Shown: positions 33,751-44,586, numbered from the stretch's first letter. The stretch: 64,000 bases of DNA from Deltaproteobacteria bacterium IMCC39146 (GCA_030005635.1 JARUHP010000003.1:124001-188000); one strand, 5' to 3'. A program made the numbers and translations. The notes: generated by a model from the sequence alone, not told the origin.

Positions 33751-33858
33751 GGATCACAGTAGCCGGGTGATCCGATACAGATTCCCACGACGGGAATCGC
33801 AAAGATAACAAATGATCGCAAAGCACCTCGGAACGTTTCGGGGTGCTTTGATTGTTTG
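33751..33858 (+). ncRNA. Candidate small RNA or attenuator with three hairpins
   Basis: Three consecutive stems: GGATCAC/GTGATCC (33751-33773), GATTCCC-ACGAC-GGGAATC (33780-33798) and a terminator CAAAGCACC/GGGTGCTTTG (33819-33850) followed by ATTGTTT. All stems are perfect over 7-9 bp, unusual for random intergenic DNA. A short ORF with a strong ribosome site lies just upstream. No known RNA class is matched. Confidence 0.5.
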
Positions 33859-33884
33859 GAGGTTGTTAAGACCAGCAATGCTTC

Positions 33885-33950
33885 ATAAGTCAGGGTCAGT
33901 AGAAATTTTGCATTTCAGCCAATCTGAGTTTATTCATTCAATGTGAGGAT
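33885..33950 (+). repeat. Third repeat unit, copy B
   Basis: GTCAGGGTCAGTAGAAATTT, TGCATTTCAGCC and, after a gap, TCAATGTGAGGA, in the same order as 26003-26060. It precedes the frameshifted exported-protein gene by about 170 bases. Confidence 0.45.
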
Positions 33951-34118
33951 TGATAGAAAAACAACTTGATTCAAATAATCTCACTACATTTCGTTTCAAA
34001 ACGCTGATGTTAACGTTTTTTTTAACATCTTTTTCACCTCTCCTTGACAGACGATTATTCATAATTACGTTGGATAAAATTCAGAATCTCTCGTTTAAAA
34101 GTGCTTGAGGAGAACAAA

Positions 34119-34561
34119 ATGAAAAAGTTTTCAGGACCATAATCTCAATTCTTTTTGCAGTAGCGATGACTTCACCAAGTGGTGCTCTTGCCACCACAGT
34201 TCAAGAGGTTGAAGAAACTATTGATGAACGTGAGGCCAAGGCTTTTGATTACGAGGAGTACTCCCTGATATTTCTTACCGGAGATTTTGGCTTGAGCCTT
34301 TCTCGATCTAATGTGGTCGATCAAGCAGGGTCTCTTGTTCTGTTTTTAACTAATCCTGATGGAAAAATCGTTAAGGATGCTCAAGTTATTACAACCATTG
34401 TCGGTCAAAATGGTTCACAGGTTATGCGACGGGCAAGACCTTTCAAAAATGCTTATTTGATCGATACTGGCCAGCTAATGCCCGATCGGTATCGATTGGA
34501 GGCTGAGATAGTCACGAACGGTTGGTTATTAACGGAGGAGTTTTTCTTCCAGCATACCTAG
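34119..34561 (+). pseudogene. Small exported protein gene with a frameshift in its signal peptide
   Basis: The ATG at 34119, with GAGGAG 7 bases before it, opens MKKFSG and then stops at TAA after eight codons. One base later in frame, TIISILFAVAMTSPSGALA follows and runs on to 34561. Together these make a normal signal peptide (MKKFSG-TIISILFAVA...GALA), so one base (probably an A near 34137) is missing. The mature protein of about 120 residues has a carboxypeptidase-regulatory-like beta domain (SLVLFLTNPDGKIVKDAQV, RYRLEAEIVTNGWL). An ATG at 34166 inside the signal could still start a cytoplasmic version. True mutation and sequencing error cannot be told apart here. Confidence 0.65.
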
Positions 34562-34643
34562 AAAGACCACATCTTATTGATATAGACCTTTAGTAAGTAA
34601 AAACTATGGCCACCAGGGTTCGATTCTTGGTGGCCTTTTCTTA
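34561..34643 (+). repeat. Dispersed terminator-type repeat, copy 7 (head missing)
   Basis: Begins at the stop codon of the preceding gene with ACATCTTATTGATATAGACCT and TTTAGTAAG, then a full hairpin 34608-34635 (GGCCACCAGGG with TTCTTGGTGGCC) and TTTTCTT. It clearly serves as the terminator of that gene. Confidence 0.8.
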
Positions 34644-34779
34644 AATTGTAGGACTTGTGGGTTTAAAGAAGCTGGCACAGCTTTGCTCTTGTTATCCTTA
34701 AAGGGACTGCTAATATTCAAAGGTAAAAGGTTGTCTTTTAGAAATGGCCAACTATAAATTTTCGAAAGGGGAAATCTAA

Positions 34780-35151
34780 ATGCTAATAAAAGAAGTAATG
34801 CTCGACGAAAAAATCCTCGTCATTACACCACAAGGATCTTTGGAAAAGACCGACTTTGAGGCACTTTCCAAAGAAGTAGATCCGTATATCGAAGCAATGG
34901 GCACACTTAATGGCCTGATGATCTATAGTGAATCTTTCCCTGGGTGGGAAAACTTCGCGGCCTTACTCTCCCATATAAAGTTCATCAAAGAGCATCATCA
35001 TAATATTAAAAAAGTTGCAGCCGTGACAGATAGCGGCTTTCTGTCAATTTTGCCACGAGTTGCTGGCCATTTTGTTCAGGCCGAAGTTAAACACTTCCCC
35101 TATCAGGATAAAGATGTTGCACTTGATTGGCTTAAGTCGAGTAACGACTAA
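34780..35151 (+). CDS. SpoIIAA/STAS-like protein
   Basis: 123 residues, the normal length of the SpoIIAA-like family. It opens VMLDEKILVITPQGSLEKTD, has GLMIYSESFPGWENFAALL, then HHHNIKKVAAVTDSGFLSIL and ends with a typical DKDVALDWLKS helix. These proteins adopt a STAS-related fold and are thought to bind small hydrophobic molecules or partners; no exact role is known. GAAAGGGG precedes the ATG. It is a single gene. Confidence 0.82.
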   Translation: MLIKEVMLDEKILVITPQGSLEKTDFEALSKEVDPYIEAMGTLNGLMIYSESFPGWENFAALLSHIKFIKEHHHNIKKVAAVTDSGFLSILPRVAGHFVQAEVKHFPYQDKDVALDWLKSSND

Positions 35152-35333
35152 TAAGTGATTTTCAACAAAAGGGCTACGCGTCTGACCCTGATCGAATAAT
35201 CCCCTCAACCTAATCATGGGTTCTTACAAATGTTGTCGCAAGTCATTCTCAGAAGTTCTAGGATACTTGATACGCCAAAGATCAACGCAGAACTCTAACA
35301 GAGCCAATGATTAAAGAGTTGCTCTTGGCCAGG

Positions 35334-36632
35334 CTAGCCGACAGTCGTCAGTTTCCATCCTGCAATAATATCTTCTACCTTTTTACGGTCTCTGGTGCGA
35401 TAAGGACCGACAATAGCACCGCGTAGATTTTGTGGGCTAAGAAGCTCTTTTGCCGTCTGTCGTAATCCTGATGCTGTAACAGTTTCGATCCCGGCGAGAT
35501 CATTGGCGATGGTGCGGTGGCTGCCTGTGAGTTCTCCCCAGGAGTAGCGCAGAGCCATTTCGTCGACCTGGTCACGGGAATAATCTAGGTCACAGCGATA
35601 GCAGTTGAGAATATGCTCCAGTTCGTCGTCGCCCACTTCACTGTTGTGCAGTTCGGTAATGATATCCAGAATTGCGGTAGTCGCTTCGCCAAGGTTCTCG
35701 GCCGAGACTGCGAGATCGATCGCCAGGGTTCCGGCGTCAGCGTAGAGAGCGAGCGCGGCGTCAACGGCGTAGGTTAAGCCCAACTCTTCGCGTAGGCGGA
35801 GCATCAGGCGGCTCATTCCTCCCCAGCCAAGCAGACGCCGCAGTACACGTAAGTTTACGGCCTGTTTACTGTCGCGTCCCGGCAGCAAAAAGGCCAATTG
35901 TAGATTGACCTGGGAGCCGGCATCACGGACCCAACGCAGGGTTTTATCTTTCTCTGAGAAATCCGTCCATGCCTTTGGCGAGGGAGACGCAGCGCCCTGC
36001 CATTGGCCGAAATGTTGTTTGGCTGCTGAGACGACCTTGGCGTGTTCAACCGGCCCGGCAATCGCCAGGACAGCGTTCTGCGGCGTGTAGTAGGTGGCGT
36101 GGTGCTGTTGCAGTTGCCGCAGAGAGAGGCGCTCGATCGCCGGCCTGTTGCCAACCGTTGGCAAGCCCAGTGGGTGTTTCGGGAAAAGCAAGCTTGCGAC
36201 AATGTTGTCCGAGTTGATCTGCCGCCCGGTTTCATTGAGGTCGCCCATGGCTTCCTCGAGGATAACCCGGCGCTCCATTTCAATGTCGTTGAAGAGGGGG
36301 CGTTGCATCATCGATGCAAGCAGAGCGATCCCTTCGGGATAGTGGTCGGGATGGACGCGGGAATGGAAGCAGGTTGTTTCACAATCGGTGGCGGCGTTGG
36401 CGGACCCCCCGACGGCTTCAAAAGCTCGTTCCAGGGCCAGGCCGGTGAGGAAATCCTCAGTGCCTTTAAAAAGCATGTGCTCGAGGAAATGCGATGCTCC
36501 AGCAGTTCTGGGCGTTTCGTCACGGCTGCCGACGCCGATGTAGATCATCACCTCGGTGCTGTGGTGATGTGGCATAGGTACGCTGATGACGCGTAGGCCG
36601 TTATCGAGAGTGTCGCATGAGTATTCTGTCAT
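35334..36632 (-). CDS. M16-family zinc peptidase
   Basis: 432 residues from the ATG at 36632 (MTEYSCDTLDNGLRVI); an open frame extends 17 codons upstream. The inverted zinc motif HxxEH is HFLEHMLFKG, with the distal Glu in the ILEEAMGDLNE segment. Two homologous halves are visible, the second non-catalytic, as in bacterial processing-peptidase-like M16 proteins (PqqL/YmxG type). It is probably cytoplasmic and cleaves peptides. It lies 118 bases behind hemB on the same strand and, as in related deltaproteobacteria, may be co-transcribed with the haem genes. Confidence 0.88.
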   Translation of the reverse strand: MTEYSCDTLDNGLRVISVPMPHHHSTEVMIYIGVGSRDETPRTAGASHFLEHMLFKGTEDFLTGLALERAFEAVGGSANAATDCETTCFHSRVHPDHYPEGIALLASMMQRPLFNDIEMERRVILEEAMGDLNETGRQINSDNIVASLLFPKHPLGLPTVGNRPAIERLSLRQLQQHHATYYTPQNAVLAIAGPVEHAKVVSAAKQHFGQWQGAASPSPKAWTDFSEKDKTLRWVRDAGSQVNLQLAFLLPGRDSKQAVNLRVLRRLLGWGGMSRLMLRLREELGLTYAVDAALALYADAGTLAIDLAVSAENLGEATTAILDIITELHNSEVGDDELEHILNCYRCDLDYSRDQVDEMALRYSWGELTGSHRTIANDLAGIETVTASGLRQTAKELLSPQNLRGAIVGPYRTRDRKKVEDIIAGWKLTTVG

Positions 36633-36750
36633 TTGGGTCCGTTTCTGGTTGTTGGGGGCTGGTAGCTGGTAAAAAACGATCAAATAATTAAGGGACAGGC
36701 TCCGCAGATGCCTGTCCCCGGTTATTAAGTTTGTTGGCAGCCATTGTTGT

Positions 36751-37725
36751 TCAGCCTTTTAAAAGGCGGGCGGCTTCCTTGGCGTGATAGGTGATGATCA
36801 GATCGGCTCCGGCGCGTTTCATGCCGATTAGGGTTTCCATCATCACGCGATCGCCGTCGATCCAGTCTTTTTCGGCAGCGGCCTTGATCATCGAGTATTC
36901 CCCGGAGACATTGTAGGCGACCAGCGGCAGATTGTAGCGTTCCTTGAGATCGCGCAGAATGTCGAGGTAGGCAAGCGCCGGCTTGACCATGAGGAAATCG
37001 GCGCATTCCTGAATATCGAGCTCTGCTTCGCGGAAAGCCTCGATACGGTTGGCCGGGTCCATCTGGTAGCTGCGACGGTCGCCGAACTGTGGTGTCGATT
37101 CTGCTGCATCTCGGAAAGGCCCGTAGTAGGCGCTGGCGTACTTGACGGCGTAGCTCATGATCGGGATGTCTGTGAAGCCGTTGGCATCGAGCACCTCACG
37201 GATTGCGGCAACGCGGCCGTCCATCATGTCAGAAGGTGCGACGATATCGGCACCGGCGCGGGCATGGGAGAGAGCCTCGGCAGCGAGTAGTTTGAGGGTC
37301 TCGTCGTTGTCGACATCGCCATCCTTAATCACGCCGCAGTGGCCGTGATCGGTGTATTCACACATGCAGACATCGGTGATGACCAGCAGCTTTGGCACTG
37401 CCGCTTTAATCGCCTTGATGGTCTCCTGAATAATGCCGGTGTCGGAATAAGCGTCCTGGCCGAGAGCATCTTTTTGTTCCGGAATACCGAAGAGGAGAAC
37501 CGCCGGGATACCGAGTTCATAGACTTCTTTAGCCTCGGTCACGATATGTTCGATCGACTGTTGATAGATGCCGGGCATGGAGACGATTTCTTTTTTGATG
37601 TCTTTGCCAAAAGCCGAGAACATCGGATAGATCATATCTTCAGGGCGCAGAAATGTCTCGCGGACCATGCGGCGCATGGCGTCGTTGCGGCGTAGTCGGC
37701 GGGCACGGAATTCGGGAAAGAACAT
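36751..37725 (-). CDS. hemB: Delta-aminolevulinic acid dehydratase (porphobilinogen synthase)
   Basis: 324 residues, normal length. It condenses two aminolevulinate molecules to porphobilinogen, the second common step of tetrapyrrole synthesis. Visible motifs: the Cys cluster [14 protein letters not shown] that marks the zinc-type enzyme, the first active-site Lys in [17 protein letters not shown] and the Schiff-base Lys in [11 protein letters not shown]. Its start is 12 bases behind the hemD stop, in the order ccsA-hemA-hemC-hemD-hemB. Confidence 0.97.
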   Translation of the reverse strand: MFFPEFRARRLRRNDAMRRMVRETFLRPEDMIYPMFSAFGKDIKKEIVSMPGIYQQSIEHIVTEAKEVYELGIPAVLLFGIPEQKDALGQDAYSDTGIIQETIKAIKAAVPKLLVITDVCMCEYTDHGHCGVIKDGDVDNDETLKLLAAEALSHARAGADIVAPSDMMDGRVAAIREVLDANGFTDIPIMSYAVKYASAYYGPFRDAAESTPQFGDRRSYQMDPANRIEAFREAELDIQECADFLMVKPALAYLDILRDLKERYNLPLVAYNVSGEYSMIKAAAEKDWIDGDRVMMETLIGMKRAGADLIITYHAKEAARLLKG

Positions 37726-37737
37726 GTTCAGATCTCC

Positions 37738-38538
37738 TTAAAGACTTGCTTCTGAAAAGTGTGTTTTGATGGCTTCGACCAATGCTTCAATCGTCGAATT
37801 GTCAGGCTCGATAGCAACGGTAAAGCCTTGCTTCCTGGCTGTTGCGGTGGTCAAGGGTCCGATCGATGCGACCGGAACCCTTTTGGCAAGAACCAGGTCT
37901 TGATCATCAAGCAGGTCAACAAAGTTCTGCACCGTTGAAGAAGCGGTAAATGTTAGCAGGTCCAGACCCTCGGCGATAGCTTGCTGCAGCTTTTCGGCGG
38001 CATCAACCGGTGGCGCGCTGGCATAGGCCACAGGTGCGAAGACCTTGGCGCCGGCTGCGGTCAACTCGGTCGGAATCAGCTCACGGGCAAGAGCTGCCTT
38101 CGGATAAAGCAGCCGTTTTCCTGAGACACGATCCTTGAGGAGCGTGACCACCCCTTCTGCGCGGTAGTCTTGTGGGATCAGGTCTGCGGTGATGCCGCGT
38201 TCGGCAAGGGCTTCAGCGCTCTTTGGTCCAACGGCCACCGTTTGCATGGCAGGCAAGGCCTGAGGGTTGCGACCTAGTGAGATCAGGCGATCAAAGAATG
38301 CATTGACTGCGTTGACCGAGGTCAGGATCAGATAGTCAAACTGATCGAGATCAGCGATGGCCTGGTCGAGCTCAACAAAGGAGGCGGGCGGAACGATCCC
38401 TATGGTCGAGACCACAACAGGGTCGAAACCGATCTCAGATAGAGCCGCCGTCAGGGCTGCCGCTTGGTCACCGGCGCGGGTGACCAGAACTTTTTGCCCT
38501 GCTGGGGAGGTCTTTTCAGACGTCCTCTTTGTCAACAT
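37738..38538 (-). CDS. hemD: Uroporphyrinogen-III synthase
   Basis: 266 residues from the ATG at 38538, which overlaps the end of hemC by 23 bases (the open frame extends further into hemC without support). It closes and inverts the linear tetrapyrrole made by HemC. The family is poorly conserved, but the VLVTRAGDQAAALTAAL start, YLILTSVNAVNAFF, AVGPKSAEAL and TFTASSTVQNFVDLL segments are typical. It is a stand-alone HemD, not fused to the SUMT methylase as in some relatives. Confidence 0.92.
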   Translation of the reverse strand: MLTKRTSEKTSPAGQKVLVTRAGDQAAALTAALSEIGFDPVVVSTIGIVPPASFVELDQAIADLDQFDYLILTSVNAVNAFFDRLISLGRNPQALPAMQTVAVGPKSAEALAERGITADLIPQDYRAEGVVTLLKDRVSGKRLLYPKAALARELIPTELTAAGAKVFAPVAYASAPPVDAAEKLQQAIAEGLDLLTFTASSTVQNFVDLLDDQDLVLAKRVPVASIGPLTTATARKQGFTVAIEPDNSTIEALVEAIKTHFSEASL

Positions 38539-39478
38539 TGAAAGTCTCGTGCTGGTAGACCTCGTTGAGAATCTTGCCGGCGCCCTGAATGAGAAGGTCT
38601 TGGCCAAGTGATGCGCCCATCTTTTCTGCATCGTGGACGGAGCCGGAGATGGTTTTCTTCAGGCACTGCACACCTTCACAGTCGGCAACGAAACCGGTCA
38701 GGGTGAGGGCCTCACCTTCTACGATGCCGTGACAGGCGATTGGTACCTGGCAGCCACCTTCGAGTTTTTTGAGAAACGAACGTTCGGCGCGCACAGCCCA
38801 GTCGGTTTCGGCGTGATTGAAGAAATCGATCAGCGCGTTGGTCTCGTCATCTTCAATTCGGCTCTCAATGCCGAGGGCGCCCTGGCCGATGGCAGGGATC
38901 GAAACCTCGACTGAGAGGTATTCGCCGATCTGCTTGGTATAGCCGAGACGATGCATGCCTGCTGCAGCCAGAATGATGGCGTCGAGGTTCTCGTCGGTCA
39001 GCTTCTTGATGCGGGTCTGAACATTGCCACGGATATCGACCATCTGCAGGTCGGGGCGAATGTGCAGCAGTTGAGCTTTACGGCGCAAGGCGCTGGTGCC
39101 GATTCGGGCACCCTGAGGGAGCTCTCTCCAGGTTTTCACGCCGGGGCGCAGAATGACGATGTCGCGGCAGTCTTCACGCTCGGTGATGCAGCGCAGAGCC
39201 AGCCCTTCGGGGAAGATTGTCGGCACGTCTTTCATTGAATGCACGGCGATGTCGATCTCGCCACGCAGCATCGCTTCTTCAATCTCCTTGACAAAGAGAC
39301 CCTTGCCACCGACCATTGCCAGGGGCACGTCGAGGATCTTGTCGCCCTGGGTTTTGATCTTGGTCAGGGTGACTTCCATCTCGGGGTAGCGTTTTTCCAA
39401 TTCAGATTTAACCCACTCTGCCTGCCAGAGGGCCAGGGCACTGGCACGAGTGCCGATGCGCATTTTCTGTTTAGCCAT
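38516..39478 (-). CDS. hemC: Porphobilinogen deaminase (hydroxymethylbilane synthase)
   Basis: 320 residues. It polymerises four porphobilinogen units. The start MRIGTRASALALWQAEWVK is canonical, KDVPTIFPEGL and GTSALRRKAQL are the substrate-binding Arg regions, and LEGGCQVPIACHG holds the Cys that carries the dipyrromethane cofactor. It lies 13 bases behind hemA and overlaps hemD. Confidence 0.97.
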   Translation of the reverse strand: MAKQKMRIGTRASALALWQAEWVKSELEKRYPEMEVTLTKIKTQGDKILDVPLAMVGGKGLFVKEIEEAMLRGEIDIAVHSMKDVPTIFPEGLALRCITEREDCRDIVILRPGVKTWRELPQGARIGTSALRRKAQLLHIRPDLQMVDIRGNVQTRIKKLTDENLDAIILAAAGMHRLGYTKQIGEYLSVEVSIPAIGQGALGIESRIEDDETNALIDFFNHAETDWAVRAERSFLKKLEGGCQVPIACHGIVEGEALTLTGFVADCEGVQCLKKTISGSVHDAEKMGASLGQDLLIQGAGKILNEVYQHETFNVDKEDV

Positions 39479-39491
39479 CTATCTAACTCCT

Positions 39492-40808
39492 TTATGCCTG
39501 GTCAGGATCGTCCAGGGGTTTGATTTCTTGATCATCGTCTGATGGTGCGGGGAGATCGAAGAGCGTACGCACGGCGTCGACATAGTCTTCACCACTCGTA
39601 TCATTCTGCGAATTCTTCAGGGCCGCCGTCGGTTTGTGTAGAATTTTGTTGATAATTGCCCCGGCCATCGCTTCAATGCTCTTGCGCTGCTTGCCTGTGA
39701 GGTCCTTGAGGTTGCCAAAAGTTTTTTCCAGCTCCTGCTGACGAATCTCTTCAAACTTGCGACGCAAGGCAATGACCGTTGGTTTGACTTCGAGGTTGCC
39801 TAGCCATAGGTGGAACTGGCCAATCTCCTGTTCAACGATCGCTTCCGCCTTGCCGGCTTCTTTCTGCCGCTCCTTGAGATTGGCCTGAACCACCCCCTGG
39901 AGGTCGTCGACGTCGTAAAGATAGGTGTTGCCTATGTCGTTAACCTTGGGGTCGATATCGCGCGGTACGGCGATGTCGATCAAAAACATCGGACGGTTCT
40001 TGCGACGTTTAAGGACTTCTTCCATCTGGCGTTTGCCGAGGATGAAGTTTGGCGCGCCGGTGGAGGTCATAACGATGTCGACTTCGGCGAGATGATCCAC
40101 AAAGCTGTCGAAGGGAACCGCCTTGCCGTTAAACTCGGCCGCCAGCTTTTCGGCTCTTTCAAAGGTCCGGTTAGTGACCAGAACCTTTGAAATGCCGTTG
40201 CTGACAAAATGGCGGGCTGCCAGTTCACACATTTCGCCGGCGCCGATAATCATGACGCCCTTGTTGTCGAGGCGATCAAAGATCTTACGCGCCAGCTCTA
40301 CGGCCGCAAAGGAAACCGAGACAGCGTTGCTGGCGATCGCGGTTTCGGTGCGGACGCGCTTGGCCACAGAGAAAGCTTTGTGCAGGAAGCGGTTGAGGAT
40401 GAGCCCTGCGGTTTTGAACTCGGCCGCATAGCCGTAGGCAGTTTTGATCTGACCGAGAATCTGGGGTTCGCCAAGAACCATCGAGTCGAGGCTCGAGGAG
40501 ACGCGGAAGAGGTGACGGATCGCTTCCTCTCCCTGGTAGTCGAAAAGGTTCTCGTTGATCTCTTCAGGGGAGATTTCGTGGTATTCCGCCAGGAAACGAC
40601 GCAACTCCGCAACCGCAGCATCCGGTTCCCTGGTGACGGCACAGAGCTCGACCCGGTTGCAGGTCGAAACGATCAACCCTTCGGTGATGGTGGCCAGTTC
40701 GAGCATCTGCCGCAACGGCCGTTCCATGGCCGTCGGTGCAAAGGCGAGTTTCTCACGAATTTCTACCGGCGCTGTTTTGTGGCTCAGGCCGACTATAACG
40801 ATATGCAT
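39492..40808 (-). CDS. hemA: Glutamyl-tRNA reductase
   Basis: 438 residues. It makes glutamate-1-semialdehyde from glutamyl-tRNA, the first step of the C5 route; hemL at 52533 supplies the next enzyme. Visible are [19 protein letters not shown], the catalytic Cys in [22 protein letters not shown] and the NADPH-binding [17 protein letters not shown]. The C-terminal dimerisation helices are complete. It follows ccsA by 23 bases. Confidence 0.97.
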   Translation of the reverse strand: MHIVIVGLSHKTAPVEIREKLAFAPTAMERPLRQMLELATITEGLIVSTCNRVELCAVTREPDAAVAELRRFLAEYHEISPEEINENLFDYQGEEAIRHLFRVSSSLDSMVLGEPQILGQIKTAYGYAAEFKTAGLILNRFLHKAFSVAKRVRTETAIASNAVSVSFAAVELARKIFDRLDNKGVMIIGAGEMCELAARHFVSNGISKVLVTNRTFERAEKLAAEFNGKAVPFDSFVDHLAEVDIVMTSTGAPNFILGKRQMEEVLKRRKNRPMFLIDIAVPRDIDPKVNDIGNTYLYDVDDLQGVVQANLKERQKEAGKAEAIVEQEIGQFHLWLGNLEVKPTVIALRRKFEEIRQQELEKTFGNLKDLTGKQRKSIEAMAGAIINKILHKPTAALKNSQNDTSGEDYVDAVRTLFDLPAPSDDDQEIKPLDDPDQA

Positions 40809-40831
40809 GGCGTTATCCTCTCCGTATCTCG

Positions 40832-41668
40832 CTATTGCCCCGTAAAGTTACGGAAGCTGTGTTCCCCGGAGAGGAACATGTTGACGCCAAAGAAGGTGAA
40901 GAGCAGCAAGCAGAAGCCGATAATGGCGACGATGGCCGCCCGGCGGCCACGCCATCCAATGGTGAGTCGGCCATGCAGAAGTGCGGCGTAAATAAACCAG
41001 GTGATCAGTGCCCAGGTCTCTTTAGGGTCCCAACGCCAGTAGCCGCCCCAGGCCGAGTTGGCCCAGATGGCACCGGAGATAATCCCCATGGTCATGAGTG
41101 GGAAACCGAAGGTCAGACACTTGTAGTTCATGCTGTCCAGGGTGTCGAGAGAGGGCAGCCGGTAAAAGAGACCGGAGAATTTCTTGCTTTTCAGCATGCG
41201 CTCCTGGAGCAGATACATGATTCCTGCGGCGGCGGCAATCGCAAAGACCGCGTGGCCGAGAAATGCCAGGGTGACGTGTACCGGAAACCACCAGCTGTCG
41301 AGCATCGGATTGAGAGCTGGCGCTTGCGCGGACTGATTGGTGCCGATGATCATAAGGCTCAGAGCCAGGGGGGTAATAAATGCCCCAAGCATCACGGTGC
41401 GATAGCGCCAGTAAAAGAGCAGGTAAGTACCGACCAGCGCCCAGGCGAAAAAGGACAACGACTCATGCATGCTGGCGACAGGAACTGCTCCGGTTGAACA
41501 CCAACGGACAACGATCGTGACGCAGTGCACGCTGAAACCACTGATCAGTATCCAGACGGCTGACTGCCGGAATCCTTCCTTACGCGAGATCACGCCGATC
41601 AGGTAGCAGATGGTGGCGACAAAGTAGACCAGCAGAGTGATTTTGAAGAGCAGAAGATTTGCAGTCAT
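40832..41668 (-). CDS. Cytochrome c assembly protein, CcsA/CcmC family
   Basis: 278 residues with about eight membrane helices. The haem-handling WWD-type motif is [18 protein letters not shown], with flanking His residues (for example [12 protein letters not shown] and [10 protein letters not shown]). It belongs to the CcsA/HemX/CcmC superfamily that presents haem for cytochrome c maturation. Its place as first gene of the hem cluster links haem synthesis with cytochrome assembly, which suits a cytochrome-rich organism. No ccsB/resB partner is next to it. Confidence 0.88.
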   Translation of the reverse strand: MTANLLLFKITLLVYFVATICYLIGVISRKEGFRQSAVWILISGFSVHCVTIVVRWCSTGAVPVASMHESLSFFAWALVGTYLLFYWRYRTVMLGAFITPLALSLMIIGTNQSAQAPALNPMLDSWWFPVHVTLAFLGHAVFAIAAAAGIMYLLQERMLKSKKFSGLFYRLPSLDTLDSMNYKCLTFGFPLMTMGIISGAIWANSAWGGYWRWDPKETWALITWFIYAALLHGRLTIGWRGRRAAIVAIIGFCLLLFTFFGVNMFLSGEHSFRNFTGQ

Positions 41669-41814
41669 GATGAAAAGTCTCGAAGACCAGTCCTGAATTT
41701 TCGGGCAATGAGCTGTTTGCCAGAAATCCGGATCAGCAAGTTGTTAATCTGTTAAACGACCACCGGCAATCGACTCTGCCAGTCCCATTTCCTAAAACTC
41801 ATCAAAACCTTGTA

Positions 41815-41844
41815 AAGATACGTTTTTTTGCCCTTGTCTGTCAA
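41815..41844 (-). promoter_or_regulatory. Promoter of the ccsA-hemACDB operon
   Basis: On the minus strand a perfect TTGACA (41844-41839) is followed after 18 bases by TATCTT (41820-41815). Transcription would start near 41808, leaving a leader of about 140 bases before ccsA in which no hairpin with T-run is obvious. Confidence 0.6.
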
Positions 41845-41966
41845 ATCTCTTGTTGATAAAAGCCTGAGCTTGTTAAGGACGTTTGGTTCTGCGGAGAAAA
41901 AGTTGTCAATCCCGTTGAAGCACAGGGTGCTGCTCCCTGCAAGAGATGTCGTGGTGAATGCGGGGG

Positions 41967-42542
41967 TCAGATGCCGAAAAGCTCGCCTTCTACGAGAGTG
42001 CAGAGCAGGTTGCCGATAAAGAGGATGTTTTCCAGTAGCCTTGGTATTGAATCACTGGGCAGCGCAAGGCTTGTGTCCGGCAAAATATCGGCACTCTCTG
42101 CCTGCTCGCTGGCAACCAATATGGTGCGACACCCTAACTGTTTTGCGGTGTTTAACGCTTCACGGTCTGCCTGGCTCAAGTTAGTGCCGGCGAGCACCAG
42201 AACCGTGTCCTGGTTCGTGGCCAGGGCGCGTAGTTGACGGCTGAAGAGTTGATTCCCCTGTTCATCACTGGCCAGAAATGTTGCCAGCCCGGCATCATTG
42301 GTCAAGGAGATTGCCGGCAGGGCCGGTCGCTCGAGGGTTTGTCTGTGCAGGAAGGACTGACCGATAATCCCGGCAATAGCGCCGAAGGGTCCACTGCCGA
42401 CAAGAAAGAGCCGTCCGCCCTGGTGAAAGGTTGCCACCAGGTGTTCGGCAAGGCTGTTTAAAAGAGGTTTCTGGGTGAGCAGGAAAGGGTCGAGCATATC
42501 AATCTGTTGCTTAACTGCTGCACTTATTTTGTCCTGAGTCAT
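41967..42542 (-). CDS. SIS-domain protein (GmhA/DiaA-like)
   Basis: 191 residues with one sugar isomerase (SIS) domain: GGRLFLVGSGPFGAIAGIIG is the phosphosugar-binding loop region, followed by PAISLTNDAGLATFLASDEQ, VLVLAGTNLSQADREALNTA and GCRTILVASEQAES. The length and N-terminal helix suit the phosphoheptose isomerase/DiaA group, but the GNGGSAADA loop of true GmhA is replaced, so the activity is uncertain. It stands alone and divergent from trxA. Confidence 0.75.
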   Translation of the reverse strand: MTQDKISAAVKQQIDMLDPFLLTQKPLLNSLAEHLVATFHQGGRLFLVGSGPFGAIAGIIGQSFLHRQTLERPALPAISLTNDAGLATFLASDEQGNQLFSRQLRALATNQDTVLVLAGTNLSQADREALNTAKQLGCRTILVASEQAESADILPDTSLALPSDSIPRLLENILFIGNLLCTLVEGELFGI

Positions 42543-42708
42543 AGCGCCCTCGTCTGGAGAATTGTGGTCATCTTAGGGGGAGGTGTACGAAGTGTCAAGA
42601 GTTGTAACTTTCAAGACAAGAGTGAGGATAAGGCCTTGATTTTTTGTGCAGGACGATTATTATGAATCTTGAATGTTTTAAAGATCCAATTCAAAAGGAG
42701 AAAATCTT

Positions 42709-43038
42709 ATGTCCAGTGATAAAGTCGTCCATGTAACGGATGATTCTTTTGAGAGTGAAGTCAAGCAATCCTCGGTTCCCGTGCTCGTTGATTTTTGGGC
42801 CTCTTGGTGTGCGCCATGCAAGGCGATCAGCCCGCTTGTCGATCAGGTTGCCGAAGACTTTGATGGCAAGGTCAAGATTTGCAAACTGAATGTTGATGAG
42901 AACCCTGCGACTCCAGGGCAATTCGGCGTTCGTGGTATCCCGACGATGATCCTCTTCAAAGACGGTGAAGTTTTTGATCAGGTTGTTGGTGCGGTACCAA
43001 AGAATCAGCTGGAAGATTTGTTGAAGAAGGCTCTGTAA
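42709..43038 (+). CDS. trxA: Thioredoxin
   Basis: 109 residues with the canonical active site WCAPCK inside VLVDFWASWCAPCKAI, cis-Pro in GIPTMILF and the VGAVPKNQLEDLL end. It is a cytoplasmic disulfide reductant. AAAAGGAG precedes the ATG. A strong bidirectional terminator separates it from the convergent purA. Confidence 0.97.
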   Translation: MSSDKVVHVTDDSFESEVKQSSVPVLVDFWASWCAPCKAISPLVDQVAEDFDGKVKICKLNVDENPATPGQFGVRGIPTMILFKDGEVFDQVVGAVPKNQLEDLLKKAL

Positions 43039-43090
43039 AAGATCTTGTTCTAAACAAATGGGCCCAGCTCGTTGTTGTTCACAGGCTACA

Positions 43091-43125
43091 AAAAAACCCC
43101 GCATTTATGATTGCGGGGTTTTTTC
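43091..43125. terminator. Bidirectional terminator between trxA and purA
   Basis: AAAAAACCCCGCA (43091-43103) pairs with TGCGGGGTTTTTT (43112-43124) around an 8-base loop, giving T-runs on both strands. Confidence 0.9.
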
Positions 43126-43278
43126 TGTTGCAAGCTTCATTTGAAAATAGCAATTGTGAGGTAAGGCGAGTGCCGCGTCAATTTGTCATTGACGCGGCAC
43201 TAGTTTCTGACCTGAACTTAGGATTTGGCGGTTGGATAGCCTGGCAGTTGTTTGTGCTTTTATGTAGAAGCTCTTTGC

Positions 43279-44586
<1,308 letters not shown>

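Noticed and set aside
33780-33798. Hairpin with ACGAC loop, resembling guanidine-II (mini-ykkC) stem loops
   Set aside because: The loop is five bases, not ACGR, the neighbouring hairpin has a quite different loop, and no transporter or carboxylase gene follows.
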